A stretch of 64,000 nt of DNA from Lutjanus erythropterus (Eukaryota; Chordata; Actinopteri; Lutjaniformes; Lutjanidae), in NCBI GenBank assembly GCA_020091685.1, contig CM034603.1:15896596-15960595 (forward strand), in the 5' to 3' direction. This document shows, piece after piece, positions 10,760 through 23,349 of this stretch. Within the stretch, counting starts at the first letter, position 1, and every line of letters begins with the position of its first letter. A model generated the notes under the pieces. That model did not search any database. It saw only the letters and a list, made by a program, of their open reading frames with translations, and was not told the origin of the DNA. Position numbers and translations under genes: made by a program.

Positions 10760-12091
10760 CAGTGGTGGAGGAAGTATTCACAATATTTACTTTAGTTTAT
10801 TAAAAGTAGAAGTGGTGGGAAGTAACTGAGTACATTTACTCAAGCTGCCTGCTGTAAAACTTTGGCACAGCCTCCATGTACTTTGTTTGCACATTTATGC
10901 TTAATTGAAGTGTGTATTCACGTTTTAATTTTAAACGCTTTCTGTTTATACTCCTCTCTGCTATATTTTGAGGGCAAATTTACTTTTTCTTCCACTACAT
11001 TTATTTGACAGCATTAGTCAGGCTTTATATATTACATAGTTGCTTCTTGTTATTAGTATAGTATAGTATATAGTTTGTTTGTCTTGTTTATTCTTTTTTG
11101 TTTTATCCTTTAATTCTTGTTTTTATCTCTCTATCTTTTTTCTATTGCTGCTGGTCTCTGAGAGTTATCAAACATAATTTTGTTGTACACCTACAATGAA
11201 AAAAAAAAGTCTTATGTACTTATATTAAGCTTCCAAACAGATTTTAAAATGGTTAAAATTAGCTCCACCTTTACTTTCTGCAAGATTTTGAATGGACAAT
11301 GTTCATAGTATTTTAACACTGTTGTATTTAAAACATATACGTAAGTGAGGATCTGAATACTGAAAGCAGCAAAACCACACTGTAAAAGCTTATTTTAACT
11401 TTTATGAGCTCATGTAAACTCAAAAGTTGAACATTTCCCTCTGAAATGCAGTGGGATAGAAGTATAAAGTAACTTAAAACGGAAAAACTCAAATCCAGGT
11501 ACCTCAAACTTGTGCTTCATTAAAGTACAGTACAGTAAATGTACTTAGCTGCATTTCATCACTGAACTGAAGCTCAAATATTGTAACACTGCATTAGAGT
11601 AAAAGTTCTACATTCAAGGCTGTATTTATGTAGGTAAAAGTATTACTAGAAAAACATTCAGTCAAAAGTAAAAGGAGTTATTATGCAGAATGATCTTCTT
11701 TGGAGTAGAAAATTATGTTTATGAAGTTTAAAAAGAGCACTAGCATCAACATATACTTAAAAATACTTGTTGTATTATGTAAAATTGCCCATTTAAGAAT
11801 AATATATTGTGTTATTGGATTAATCATTAATCACTGATGGATTAAAATTACACATGATACATTTCTTAATTAATTACTTACATAGCTTAATCTATTATAA
11901 CATATCATATTTTTGTATGGATGATATGTTGCACGAATAAAGTAACTAGTAAGTACATTTTTCAAATAAAAGTAGTGGAGTAGAAGGATAGAGTGACCTA
12001 AAGAGTAAGTAAAGAAACTCAAGTAAAGTACAAGTACTTTACAAGTAGTAGTACAAGTGCAAATGCTTACAGTACTTACATTGAAGCACTG
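10760..12091. mobile_element. nested cluster of hAT-like short elements (CAGTGGTGGAA ends)
   Basis: The block is built from a very common fish element whose ends read CAGTGGTGGAA and which is full of AAGTAC/AGTAAAAGT motifs. An outer copy starts at 10760, is interrupted at 10811, resumes after 11564 and ends near 12091. It contains TTATGCAGAATG, ATATTGTGTTATTGGATTA and a long run of AAGTAC repeats. An inner copy runs from 10811 (AGTAACTGAGTACATTTACT) to 11564, where the inverted form of that end recurs (AGTAAATGTACTTAGCTGC). The inner copy itself carries foreign T-rich sequence at about 11040-11230. There is no transposase. Confidence 0.65.
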
Positions 12092-12859
12092 CTGGGTTTT
12101 GTATCAATATATCAGCAACCAAAAAAATCTGAGGCGTCAAAATCTTATAACTCACAATTTTCAGGTTTTAGGGCTTGAGATAAAACTCTTACATAAAAAT
12201 AAATTGTGTGATTCTGTATAAGATCAGGGCTGATCACCAGGTTTCAAGCAAAATAAGTGTTCTTTAATTTATGAGGCTGCAAATTAATCAAGGTTTGTTT
12301 AAACATGGAAAACATATGGAAAACATAATATATTTAGATAATACTATTTAATACATATATATATTTAGATTATATGATTGAGATGCCTTTAGATGATAAC
12401 TTGCTGCCTCTTGAAATGAATGAACAGACATAGAGGATAGAAATGACAGAAAATGGAGCATGATTCTGCAAATGTATCCATATCCATCCACAATCCTGCC
12501 AGACGACAGCACAAGAAGCAAAGATGTGGCATTAATATTTTATAGGTTTCTCAAAATGAAGACATTTCTATGTCCTTATTTCTCTTCTCCTGCAAAAAGA
12601 TGTGGTTTCTTGTCACTAAGATGATTAATGTTGTCTGTTTCACTTGTTTGAACACTCTCAAAGTTTAATCCCCATTTGCATTGCATTGTGCCAAATAAAA
12701 GCTTAACATATTTCTCTCTAAATACAATAATTTGCCATTTAAAATGTATCACAGAGGCCAGCAGTGTTGCTTAGCTCCATGGTGGTGGGGAACTAATGCA
12801 TTGATGTAACAAATGTAACATGTTAAACAACAAAGAAAACTTGAACCCAAAGATGCATG

Positions 12860-12861
<2 letters not shown>

Positions 12862-12891
<30 letters not shown>
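12862..12891. repeat. (CA)15 microsatellite
   Basis: Uninterrupted dinucleotide repeat. The rest of 12100-15900 is AT-rich unique or decayed repeat sequence, with no coding frame I can support apart from the two element fragments listed. Confidence 0.95.
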
Positions 12892-12894
<3 letters not shown>

Positions 12895-13239
12895 CGAGGT
12901 TTTGTCCTCAGCAGGGACAGAAGTTCAATGACAGTTCACAGCAGGTCAGGGGAGTGGCCTTCACAGTCTCATCGAGCTATTCTTGTACCTGCCGACGATC
13001 AGGTTTCCAGTTCAGACACACCAGGTGCTGCTGCAGGCGAGCCTCTCACAGCCAACAGGACTCCTGTGGATATCCTGACACCGTGCTGAGGACGGTGGAT
13101 GAAATTAAACTGAACAAGGGGGCAGAAAGTTTGAGATTATATGCATTTTTAAAGGTGCTTTATTGTTGGTGAGGTGCATTCAGCTGCCTGACTGAACTGT
13201 GACAACATGAACGAACTTGGATTGGATTGTGAAGGAGAA

Positions 13240-13480
13240 GTCCTCAGATCTTTTAGTTTGGTAAAAGTAGCAAAACCACAGTAATAAAATACATAATAAA
13301 AAGTATAGAAAAAAATGCAGAACCAAATACAGCTGTTTAAAGTAAAATCATAATCATATTTCTTATTATATATCAGAGTTTACAGATTATTACTGTAGTT
13401 TAAACAGAAAAACTGTAATACAAAATGCAGTAATATAACATGACACTGCTATTAATGCTTTTTGTCAGGTATATTTCTAT
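13240..13480. mobile_element. fragment of the CAGTGGTGGAA element family
   Basis: CCTCAGATCTTTTAGTTTGG, GTAAAAGTAGCAAAACCACA and following AT-rich sequence match the end of the family described at 10760-12091 (usual form CTCAGATCCTTTACTTAAGTAAAAGTA). Strongly diverged. Confidence 0.4.
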
Positions 13481-14314
13481 ACAAACAGAAATCATGAAAC
13501 ATTTTACAAATTTCATGTTCTATTTTAAAAATAGGATATACAAATACAATAAAATTATTTTGATATTAACGTGCTGTGTCTGTTTAAACAATGTGGCAGC
13601 AGACAATCTTATAAATTAATGCTTCACATCTTATAGATGTGAAAATGATCATTGTGTGATGACAGCTGTCAGTGATGACGATGTTAATGTCCCATCCATA
13701 AGCAGCCTTACACCATCCCACCAACCTGCACCAACCACAGAGAAACACCTGTGAAACAACCAAATCCATGATAGTAGTTAACATGAAGACATAAAGACAC
13801 TGAAAACACGTGAAGACATTAAATCAAGGCTACCAAAAGATACAAACTCAAAACAGCAGTCCCCTCGCCACACGCCTCTCTCTCTTCTGCTGCTGCACAG
13901 GAGCTTTTAAGCTCTTCATTCTCAGGCCAGGTGCACCTCATTGAGCAATCAGATGAAGCACACCTAAGCAGAGCAAGAGGACAGCAGGAAATGGGACAAA
14001 CAGCACAGGGAAATCTAAAAATAAGGGCATCCTCGATTCATGTGGAGATCAACTTTGGTGAACTTTGACCTTTGCAAAGTCGCAGCTCCAACCAATAGCA
14101 AAGAAGTATGTGTGACTGACTGTGTGGCTGTGCTCTGAAGCAGCTAAATCAAACTCAACAACTGTGCTTTTGTTACCAGGACATGTCGAAATATCTTCTG
14201 CAAAAAAGCATCTTTCTGAGAGTGTCATGGATTTGTTTTCCAGCTTTTGAATCTCAACTGTTGTGGAATAGCAAAAAGATACACAGTCTTACTTAGAAAA
14301 AAGTAATCTGTGGA

Positions 14315-14425
14315 GTTAAAGCCACGTGATGTAAAAGTAGTAATATTTCACTATAAAAATACTCTCTTAAAAGTAAAATTTTACTTAAAACAAAAGGTAT
14401 CAAAAATAAAGGTAGTCATCAGACC
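14315..14425. mobile_element. second small fragment of the CAGTGGTGGAA element family
   Basis: GATGTAAAAGTAGTAATATT, AAAAATACTCTCTTAAAAGT and GGTATCAAAAATAAAGGTAG follow the order of the same element family but are diverged and truncated. Confidence 0.35.
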
Positions 14426-15989
14426 AGAGGTGCCCCAAAATCTCTCCCATGAAGGGCCTCTGGATGAAGGACCAAGGGCCAAAAATAAATTTCATTTCAC
14501 ATCACATGAACATGTATTTCATTTTATAGAAAATTTACATTCTCAATCTATCTATCTAAATCAATCTTAACAGTATTTTTTTTTATTTGCAGAGATGATT
14601 GTCATGTTGAGAGCATAGATTTAAAAGGAAAGATCTCTCTGACAGAAAGTGCATGTGACTCAGTTTCTGCTGAACAGCTGTATTGTCCACCTTCACAATC
14701 AACAGTGGAAATTTGACTTCAGCTTGACAAAAATATAAAGGTAAGCATCATAGTGATAATACTGAACAACACTGGAGGCGATGCAAACAAGTGAGTGAGT
14801 GAACAGCTGATTGCTTCAGTTTTCAGTGAACACACTGAGCAACGTGTCGCTTGAAAAATTTCTCATCCTGGCTCTATTTCAGCAAAGTTTCATGCACCTC
14901 AAACCTATTTTATCTGGTTAAAATCGATGTGACATTCTTGACATTTCTGTTTCCCCTAATCAAAGCAGGTGAAAGGGAGAACCAGAGACTGACGGTTTAA
15001 AAGCGTCACCTTGTATATGATTCACAGCAGCCTTTTTATAGGAATATCCTCAAAAAGGATGGGGTTTGGAAGGGAAAACGGGAACTTTTGGGAAGTAAGT
15101 AAATTCTCCTCCAGGCTGATTTAAGAAAATTATCTTAGTTATTAATAAATAACTCAGGCACCTAATTTACTCATCTACAGATGGAAGAATCTCAAGTGAG
15201 CTGCAGTGATATTGCTCACATATGTGGACAGTTGTTCGCTCGCATCACTTCTAGTTAGGAAGCGGTGTTACTGGTGATAAACTGTGGCAAGCCAGCTGAG
15301 TTTAATGGTAAAAGGGACTAGAACATCATGACAACAGGAAGCCCTAGCGTCATAACTTTCTAGTGCAAAACTTTCAACAAAAAGTCTGGGAATGCTTTTA
15401 TATTTCATATTGTTGGCAAATGACCATGCTGCAAGCAGGACAATCAATTTGTAGGTGTGCATTAAACGGTTTGCCATCGCAGTGGTTCTTCGCCTCCATG
15501 TCGTGCCTTCAAACTGTTAAATGCACACCTACTCATTGATTATACTAATAAAATTATAATAATATAAATACATTTGAATGAAGTAATGCAGCTAAAATAT
15601 GAGTGTCAGTCTCTTCTCTCAGAACATACACTCACCATTTTGGTAGAAAGATGATCTGCTTATCAGTGTGAACCCTCCAAACCACAACCAGCCCCTCTAC
15701 CTCCATCACCACATCACTAATGCTTTAATTGAATCTCCCACTGGCAGGATATGAAGGGCTAAAGAGTCCTCTGCTGTCAGGGGAGTCATGGCCGCTACAT
15801 CACAACGTCTCTACAGGCAGCTGCTGTCCTGCTGCCTGTCATGTGACAGAGGAAATGGATGCCATTATTCAATGCTAATTTGGTATTGACATGAATATTG
15901 GGCTCACAGGGCTTTTTGGGCTTTTTTTCCCCTCTTTTGTAAATTCATTTGTATTTCAGCTGGAAAATCTTTCTTAATGAGTGGTCAGC

Positions 15990-16140
15990 CAATAGACTGA
16001 GAGTATTGTTCTTTGAAGAGGTGAACCCTCGGGCTAAATGCCGCTTTATTCCTTCCTCATCAGTTTGCTTTGTTATGCGTCAGGTAGGGGTTCTACCGAG
16101 AATGAAGCTGTGAATCTGACTGAGAAATACGGGGAATTCA
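15990..16140. repeat. diverged third member of a local duplicated module
   Basis: CTTTGAAGAGGTGAACCCTC, GGGCTAAATGCC, CCTTCCTCATCAGT and AGAATGAAGCTGTGAAT occur in the same order as in the pair at 18948-19223 and 19450-19707. The match covers only part of the module and is weaker. Confidence 0.4.
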
Positions 16141-16269
16141 ATCTCTAAACCTGTTAGTGTTAGTACCTTATTTTAAGCATTTACTTATTTTAAGCAGGAT
16201 GACAGTTTGCTGCAGTGATATGAGGTATGGAATATGATTTAAAAATAAAGAATGACATCTATTATAATT

Positions 16270-16830
16270 TAGGGTTGCAACTAATGATTGGTTTTACCGT
16301 TGCTAAATTTCTTGATTAATCAATTACTTTACTAGAGGTGCACAGAGACATCACTATCTGTATCTGTATCTGTTCAACAAAATTATCTGTCTCTGTATCT
16401 GTAGTCAGATGGAAGACTAGAAATGTGTGTGGTTTAGACTGGAAGACATGTTAAATTGGTCAAATGTTGTGTTTTATAACTTAATTTGATGTAGCTGTTG
16501 TGCCTTCAAAGCATCAAGTTGATTCAATGGATAAAATCAAATAGTACTCTGAACATTACTGCGTAACATTTAGGAAATGTCTGCTTCCATCCAATTATAT
16601 GTGCTTTCCAAAATAACATTTTCTGATCTAGGTGCATCTGTAGTTTGGTCCATAAAATGTCAGAAAATGATGGAAAATGTTGATCACTGTTTCCCAAAGT
16701 CCATGGTGATGGTCCTCAAATGTCTTGTTTTGTCTACAACCCAAAGATATTCTGTTAATTGTCATAGAGGACCAAAGAAACCAGAAAATATTAACATTTG
16801 AGATGCTAAAATCTGAGAATTTAAACTGCA
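16270..16830 (+). mobile_element. teleost short DNA element (TAGGGTTGCAACTAA end) with internal insertion
   Basis: The left end TAGGGTTGCAACTAATGATT followed by ATTAATCAATTA matches a widespread fish element (usual start TAGGGCTGCAACTAACGATTA). Its body resumes at about 16640 with TAAAATGTCAGAAAATG, TGTTTCCCAAAGTCCATG, CTCAAATGTCTTGTTTTGTC, CCAAAGATATTC and AAGAAACCAGAAAATATT. Between 16333 and about 16637 other sequence intervenes, beginning ACTAGAGGTGCACAGAGACA with TATCTGTATCTG repeats, itself reminiscent of another fish element. The right end is decayed. Confidence 0.65.
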
Positions 16831-17159
16831 AAGCCTTTTGTAGTTGCAAATAATCAACAAACAAATAAATAAAATTGACATTTTTTTCATGATGATTGTA
16901 AAGATGAATCTAGAAACTTTTCATGGGCACATTTGAGAACCACTGCCACAGAAGCAGAGTACATGAATATAAGACTTGTTCCAGATGAGGCAAACATGGT
17001 GTTTCATTCAAAGTTTAGTTTAATTATCAGGTAATATTTTTCTTCCTGCAATGTGTGAAGCCATTGACTGGCTTACCCTGATAATTTACCCAAACGCTAA
17101 CCAATGCTCATTCCAAATGCCTAATCCTAAACAATCCTAAACTTCATCATCTTGGGTAT

Positions 17160-17835
17160 GTGTGTAAAATTGTGTCATGATTAGCATATGAACTCTTGAG
17201 TTATGGTCAAAACGTGTTCGTGAAGTCACCGTGACCTTTGACTTCCAATTTTTAACCAGTTCATCTTTGAGTCCGAGTGATGATTTGTGCCAAATTTCAA
17301 GAAATTCCATCCAGGTCTTCCTGAAATACTGCAGTCATGAAAATGGGATGGATGTGAGGTCACAGTGACCTTTGACCACCAAAATCAAATCTGTTCATGC
17401 TTTAGCCCAAGTGAGCGTTTGTACCAAATTTGAAGAAATTTCCTCAGGGTGTTCTTCAGATATTGGTTTTACAAGAATGTGTCAGACATGAGGTCACAGT
17501 GACCTTTGACCTTTGACCATCAAACGTTCACCATTGAGTCCAGAACCCCCTTCACACATGCACCGAAACTCAATTATTTTTTTCCAGAATGAAAAAGGCA
17601 TGTCAGAGTAAGGTATGGCATCCCTTCGCCATCCTGGGAAAAAAGTGTTGCTGCTGAGTTGGCACACTCAGGACACAGAGTGCATTAAGTGACAACTGAT
17701 CAAGTGGTTTCTTGTGCCAATTTTGAAGAAGTTCCCTAAAAAGGTGTTTTTGATATATCCCATTCACAAAAATGGGCCATATGGATTTATGGACGTACAG
17801 ATGTAGATACGCACAGACAACCTGAGACACAATGT
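17160..17835 (+). mobile_element. 134-bp tandem-unit element with perfect ERE-like palindromes
   Basis: Three units start with AAGTCACCGTGACCT (17223), AGGTCACAGTGACCT (17357) and AGGTCACAGTGACCT (17491), each exactly 134 bp apart. Each is followed by TTTGAC and, within the unit, a CCAAATTT(C/G)AAGAAATT block. A partial unit precedes (17160-17222). The last unit is interrupted by unrelated sequence (about 17535-17690) and resumes at GTGCCAATTTTGAAGAAGTT, ending in ACAACCTGAGACACAATGTCTCC. This is a familiar teleost interspersed repeat of uncertain class. The AGGTCAnnnTGACCT core equals the consensus oestrogen response element. Confidence 0.75.
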
Positions 17836-18329
17836 CTCCAGCAAGGTATTAAGTCACAGAAGCATAATAAGTGGAAATACTCCATATACCTTGCGTATAC
17901 CCTGCACTACACCCCTGGTGTCACGTGTTTTCCTTTTCAGTCTGATTTTCAGATTTTATCTAATTTCTCTAGACCACACAACATGGTGTGGAGCACAAAC
18001 ATAAAAAAGCATCACTGCAGTGGTAAACGACCAAAATAGATTCACTTGTGTCTTCTCTGCTTCCCTGTTCGTCTCTCTGCGTGTATCTGTGTCTGTGATG
18101 TGGGCAAGGCTCTTCTCACTCTCCCAGCTCTCTGGTTGTTGTTCAGCCTGCACACCTGCTCCAAGCCACACACATGCAATCCATTTACTCATCTACTCTG
18201 TTGCAGTACATCAACCTCAGCTCTTCATCCTCTCATCGCCAGATTCTTGTTTCAGCCAAAATGGTAGCTCATGTCTCCAGTTTTTTTTAATTTTGACTTG
18301 AATACATGTTTTCTCTCATGTGTTTTGTT

Positions 18330-18640
18330 CTGGTTCATCTTTAACTCATCCAACTGTACCACAGGTTCACTGCTGGCCTGCTGCTGTTCAGCTGTCTAGT
18401 CTGCCAGTGCTGACTGTAGCTTCCAAAATATCCATCAGCCACGCTCACATCCAACCTTCTTCCCTGCCACACTTCACCAGCCACCAGCTCCGCTCCCACC
18501 CCACTGCCTCCACCTGCTGGACTTTGCCCTCATCCACCTTCAACCCCTAGAACCCAGTCTATAAACCCTTTTATAAACCCGGTACACCTTATCCACTCTG
18601 TTCTGAGTCTGTGTCCTGCACTTCCTGCTGATCATTACAG
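18330..18640. mobile_element. interspersed repeat fragment, possibly LTR-derived
   Basis: This C-rich stretch (CATCAGCCACGCTCACATCC, CCACCAGCTCCGCTCCCACC, AACCCAGTCTATAAACCC, then CTGAGTCTGTGTCCTGCACT, ending near TGATCATTACAGAA) resembles a dispersed fish repeat with a TATA-like CTATAAA. No repeat boundaries or target duplication could be fixed. Confidence 0.3.
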
Positions 18641-18947
18641 AAATTCTACATGTAAAAAGAACATAACATTGCCATATTATTTCATAGAGGTGATGCTGAA
18701 AAGACTTTTGTGAAAAATGTCAGCCAGTGCCAACCAAAACCGATGTTATGTTTAAGGTTTGGTTAGGTTTAGACACAAAGCTCGGTTGAGATTAGGGAAA
18801 GCTTGTGGTCAGCAGAACACATTGCTGTCATTTTTCTGGTGAAAACAGTCTCACTGAAACACATGACCAAGACTAAAGGCGTCAGTGTACTTCATGAGAA
18901 CTGCTTGTTTGATGGTTGAATAGCTTGTGTGCAGTGGTGACATTTTA

Positions 18948-19707
18948 ATGCATAAATGTTACATATTATAGCTTTAATGTCATGTACTGGCCCTAATAGA
19001 CTTGGCCTTTGAAGCAGGTCTGTCCTCTCAGGCTAAATGCCTTCTGGCCTCCTCCTCAGTGTTTCATTTTCATGTTTGTCGGGTGGTAGATAGGTTAGCA
19101 TGAAGCTTGTGAATGAAAAGTGAGGACAAAGGCACAGTATAGCTCTGTGTCTGGCATGTTAATCAGCCCAAACATTAAACATTTCCTCCAAACAAATCAG
19201 ATAAATTCAGCTCTACTGTCCTCTTGTGCAGCACTGTGCCACTGTCTGTGGCATCCCGACTTCCCTCCTCACTCTGATGTATCCCGGATTTCCCCAGAAG
19301 TAATAGAAAATAGTTAGCAATGGCTAGCATGAAAAAAGCACCGTTACCTTGAATAAATTACAGAGTATTCTGAGTTTGACCATTGTTGGATAATAGAAGT
19401 GCACAAGTTAACAAAATATATAGTAGTTCGAGTGTGTTTCGACATTTTAATGCAAAAATGTTACATATTATAGCTTTAATGTCCTGTACTGGTCCTAAAA
19501 GAAAGAAGCAGGTCTATCCTCTCAAGTGAAATACTTGTTTCCTGCCTCAGTGTTTTGCTCCAAGGTTTGTCAGGTGTTAGCTGAATCTTCTCAATGAAAA
19601 GTGAGGACAAAGGTACAGTATCTGCAGCTCTGTGTCTGATATGTTAATCAGCCAAAACACGTAACATTTTCGCAGAACAAATCAATTAAATTTAGCTCTG
19701 CTGTTCA
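18948..19707. repeat. direct duplication of a non-coding module (18948-19223 and 19450-19707)
   Basis: Both copies share GTTACATATTATAGCTTTAA, TGAATGAAAAGTGAGGACAA (CTCAATGAAAAGTGAGGACA in the second), GCTCTGTGTCTG, ATGTTAATCAGCC and TTTAGCTCT/TTCAGCTCT in the same order. The unit is about 260-275 bp, and about 225 bp of unrelated sequence lies between the copies. No coding frame is conserved. A weaker third relative lies at 15990-16140. Confidence 0.65.
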
Positions 19708-19725
19708 GAACCGTAAGGGGGTCTG

Positions 19726-20010
19726 TGGCCAACCGATGAATAATGTAATTTTGTGTCAGCATGAGTAATGCGGGCACACATCACTTGTCTGGATGAGTGG
19801 CTGGGGACTTGATAACGGTGAATCCTCATGTTGGGTTTATAAGGCAGGAGGAGAGAGATAATTCATCCTCTCTCTTTCATTCTCTCCATTAATGATATGC
19901 TGTAAAGGCTGTATAGCTGTCGGTATTATGAATAAAAGGAAGAGCATGGACCTGGAGTAAAGGAAACTATCTGCTGGGAAATGTTTACTTTATGACAAGG
20001 TTAATTAAAG
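19726..20010. other. candidate conserved non-coding element
   Basis: Unique, repeat-free sequence with several homeodomain-like and GATA-like motifs (ATGAATAATGTAATTTTGTG, TTGATAACGGTGAATCC, CCATTAATGATATGC, GGTTAATTAAAGGG). It has no open frame. The call rests only on texture and on position upstream of a developmental regulator. The rest of 20010-23280 has no supported gene. Confidence 0.2.
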
Positions 20011-22529
20011 GGTTAGTCTGAAGCCCCAGTTCAGTTTTAAACTAGCATGTAAATGCCTTTACACACTGATAGGGCTATAATTATTCTTTAAGGTGACTCG
20101 TTAATCTGTCTATTACAGTAAAGACAACCTCAGATACCTCTAAAACATGTTTATTGGATTTTTCTTTCATGCAAAGTACTGTTTTATTGATTTCTCATTG
20201 ATTGAGACAGTTCGACCTGGGCTTCAGGTTTTCATTTGATCCTGTTACCTGAGATAAGAGCTGTGTTTGACAGGACAAAGTCTGGAGGGCTGTTTTGGCG
20301 GTAGACAGGTAAACCGGGGTCAGTTGGCTCACTGCTCTCTCAGGTGTGTGTTTGTTTGTGTGTGTCTGTTTGCTATTCTGCTTGTCTGTGTGATAACAGT
20401 CAAAACAGGAAAGCAGGCAATAGGTGAAGAGATGACATGGACTCCTTCATATCAAGACGTGTACGTTAGCTAATTCAAACACAAATGCGAAGTGGACACA
20501 AATGGTTTCTTTGGATAAAATATCAATGCTCAAATAACTGCAAATGCTCATTTAACCTTAATTAACTAATATTCTTGAATGAAACACTGAGCTGACTGAT
20601 TCTACGTAATGCAAGACAGTCATTAATTGTGCATGAATGACAGAATTCATGCCAAACTGTAGCTCTGTGGAGCTTTTAGCTCCCTGATTCAGTCTTAGCC
20701 ATTCTTATGATCAATCAGACATCTCTAGCACAAAGCTGCGATAGTGAATGACATATACAGATTGTAGCCTAATTATGAACAGCAGAGTAGGAAAAACTGT
20801 TGTAATTCCGAGTCAGACATATTGGGGATTTTTTACAGCCACTTCAGTGGCCTATCTTTCACTTGATGTAAAAAAAAGGGGGACAATATTTTCAAACCCC
20901 CAAACAGGAACCCTTAAGTCTACCATACATTCCCGCACGCACACCTGTATGTGTTTATGCATGCACAATAGGCATTTTCATTGAAATGGGGGACAATGGG
21001 CACCACGAATGCAGCATTTTTGCTGCCAGGTACCTTATGAAGGAAGGAGTAAGCTCCCAGGAGTTCTATAGAAAAGGCCAACTTAGGGGCCAATCAGACA
21101 GCGATGCATCACTACAGGCGTGGCAACTTCAAAAACACCTTGGAAAAGCGCCTCGGGCAAAACAGCTGGTGTGTTTGTGGAGCAGGGCTGCATGTGCAAC
21201 CAGGAATTTAAATATGAATTACAGTGACCAGCGGTGCGCCTTGCCCTGAAATGTTGAGAATATTTTATGTGCGTCTAAAAACTGCCTGGAAAAACACTAT
21301 GCATGGTGCAAGAGAGGAGCATACACCAGTCACACCATAACATAAGAAAACAACGGTTTTGCAGACAACGCATTTCAAGTGATGCATCTTGGTGTGATCG
21401 CCTCTTTTCTGATTCTGGCATATTTGTCAGGACTCAGGACACCCAGCTTGAAACTAGGACAATCCTGGACAATCTGGGACATCTGTTCAGCATATGTAAA
21501 AACACCTACATAAGTATCAACAAACCATTAGAAAATTACAAAGCTACCATTGATAATAAAATTCATTATTAGTTCTAATATATTAAAAACAGTAAGAATA
21601 CATTATTTATCTTATTTTAGTTATTTAAAAAGGCTAGTGTCTAACATAGTGTCTAATACAGTAAGAAGTGCTCATGAATGAGGTGTAGCTGCAGTCTACA
21701 GCCCCACCATTAAATGACACTTTTTCATGTCAAATTTGTCATCTGGACAGTAACATAATTTCAAATGAAATCTGGCATGGTGTCATGTCTACTGGTTAGG
21801 AAATTGTTTGCAAACAGGTTAGATGTAAAAACTTTATAAACTGGTGAAATTGGTAGCCGTATATCAGCTTGTTTTTATTTTTCCTGCCCCCTACTGGCCA
21901 AACATAGACTAAAGCTTCAAGGATACAAATCACATCAACTCAAACACACACTCCCACTCTCACTGTCCACCCTCCAAAACAACGGCTCACCCCAAATGAC
22001 ACAGTAACACCCTCACCTCCCTGCTCTTCTCTCTTGCACAACATTCATTTCCTGCAGTGACCATCAGTCTCCTCACATCACACTGCTGATCAATAGACCC
22101 GTGTCCAGTTCAGGTGATGTGTGCAGTGATAACCTGGTCTGTTTGCTCGCTCTCTGCGGTGATAATAGTGAGCCTTTATCGGCCAGTGTAATGAGTCACA
22201 TGCAGGAACAGGAGCGACTGATGTCATTTTGCATCACTTCATCTCCAGTGGGACCAGACACAGTGTGTGTGTGCATGTCTGTGCATAGATGTGTGTACTG
22301 TGTTTTTATTGCATGCCTGTGTGTGTGTGTGTGTGAAGCAGTGCTCGTCCCGAGGCACTGCCTGCTGTTCAAGCTCATACCTGGAGGCTGACCTCATTTG
22401 TTGCAGCACTGCAGCTCCGGACACATGGAAGTCACATGACTAAGCCCTCCCAACTCCATATGGAACAAAAGCCTCCTGCCACAGACCCTGCTGACCTTAT
22501 TACCATAGTGTCTGCTTTGAGCTTTACAG

Positions 22530-22820
22530 GAAACTCTGCCTCCTCTAATGCAGTGTTTCCTAACCTTTTTACCTTATGATGCCTTAAAATTAAGTAGGTA
22601 TGACACCCCATAAAATAAGATAAAAAATATACTTTACTGTTGTCACATGGTTGCTTTTGAATATTATTGGAGGCATAAAGCTGTAAAACTATCTGGTATT
22701 CCACAAGCAAAAGCCAAGAAGAGGTAAAAGTTAGACAAGAATGCATAAAATGTTGTCGTTTTCATTCTGATTTGTCACACCTTAGGGATCCAGGCCCTCA
22801 GGTTAGAAACTACTGCTCTA
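22530..22820. mobile_element. hAT-like element remnant (CAGTGTTTCCTAACC end)
   Basis: GCAGTGTTTCCTAACCTTTT at 22549 and TTAGAAACTACTGCTC near 22803 look like opposite ends of the common vertebrate hAT-type short element with CAGTGGTTCCCAACC termini. The interior has no coding capacity. Confidence 0.4.
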
Positions 22821-23349
22821 GTGTAACTTCAACACAAAAGTGAGAATATCTGGTGAATTTAACAGTTCTTTCCCAGGTTGAATATCCGCTTTAGGATTCC
22901 CTACAGTCCATGAATTTGAAGTGAAATTAGATAACCGAGACACCATGTTTTACCCCTTAGAGTCACATGTTAGTGTCTTTGCTGGAACCTCGCAGCAGTG
23001 AAGTGAAACTTTTGCAGATTGTCACGCTATCAAAGAAAATAAAAAGTGTGTATTATCGTCCTTGTTCGGCGACAAAATGGCTCACCTGCTGTGCTCCTGA
23101 CAGCAAAGGTGGCGACTATCACCCAATGTGTTTTTCTGCACAGTCTATTCAGCACATCACTCTGTAGCCCAGCCGGATTCCATCTCCCGAACCTCCCCCG
23201 AGATAAATGAGAAATTCTTCTGGAGGTGGGAGTTAAAGGCGTTGCAGGCATGGGCCTCAGCCAGCCAGTCTCACTTCACTCTTACCACACATTTGGGTTC
23301 ACCAGGTCTGTCCAGCAGCAGACACAGAAAAATAGAGGTGCTAACTGGA

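Noticed and set aside
15480..16945. GCAGTGGTTCTTCGCC at 15479 and TGAGAACCACTGCC at 16935 as ends of one large hAT-like element
   Set aside because: The ends are weakly complementary and no flanking duplication could be seen. The interval mixes unique sequence with another element.
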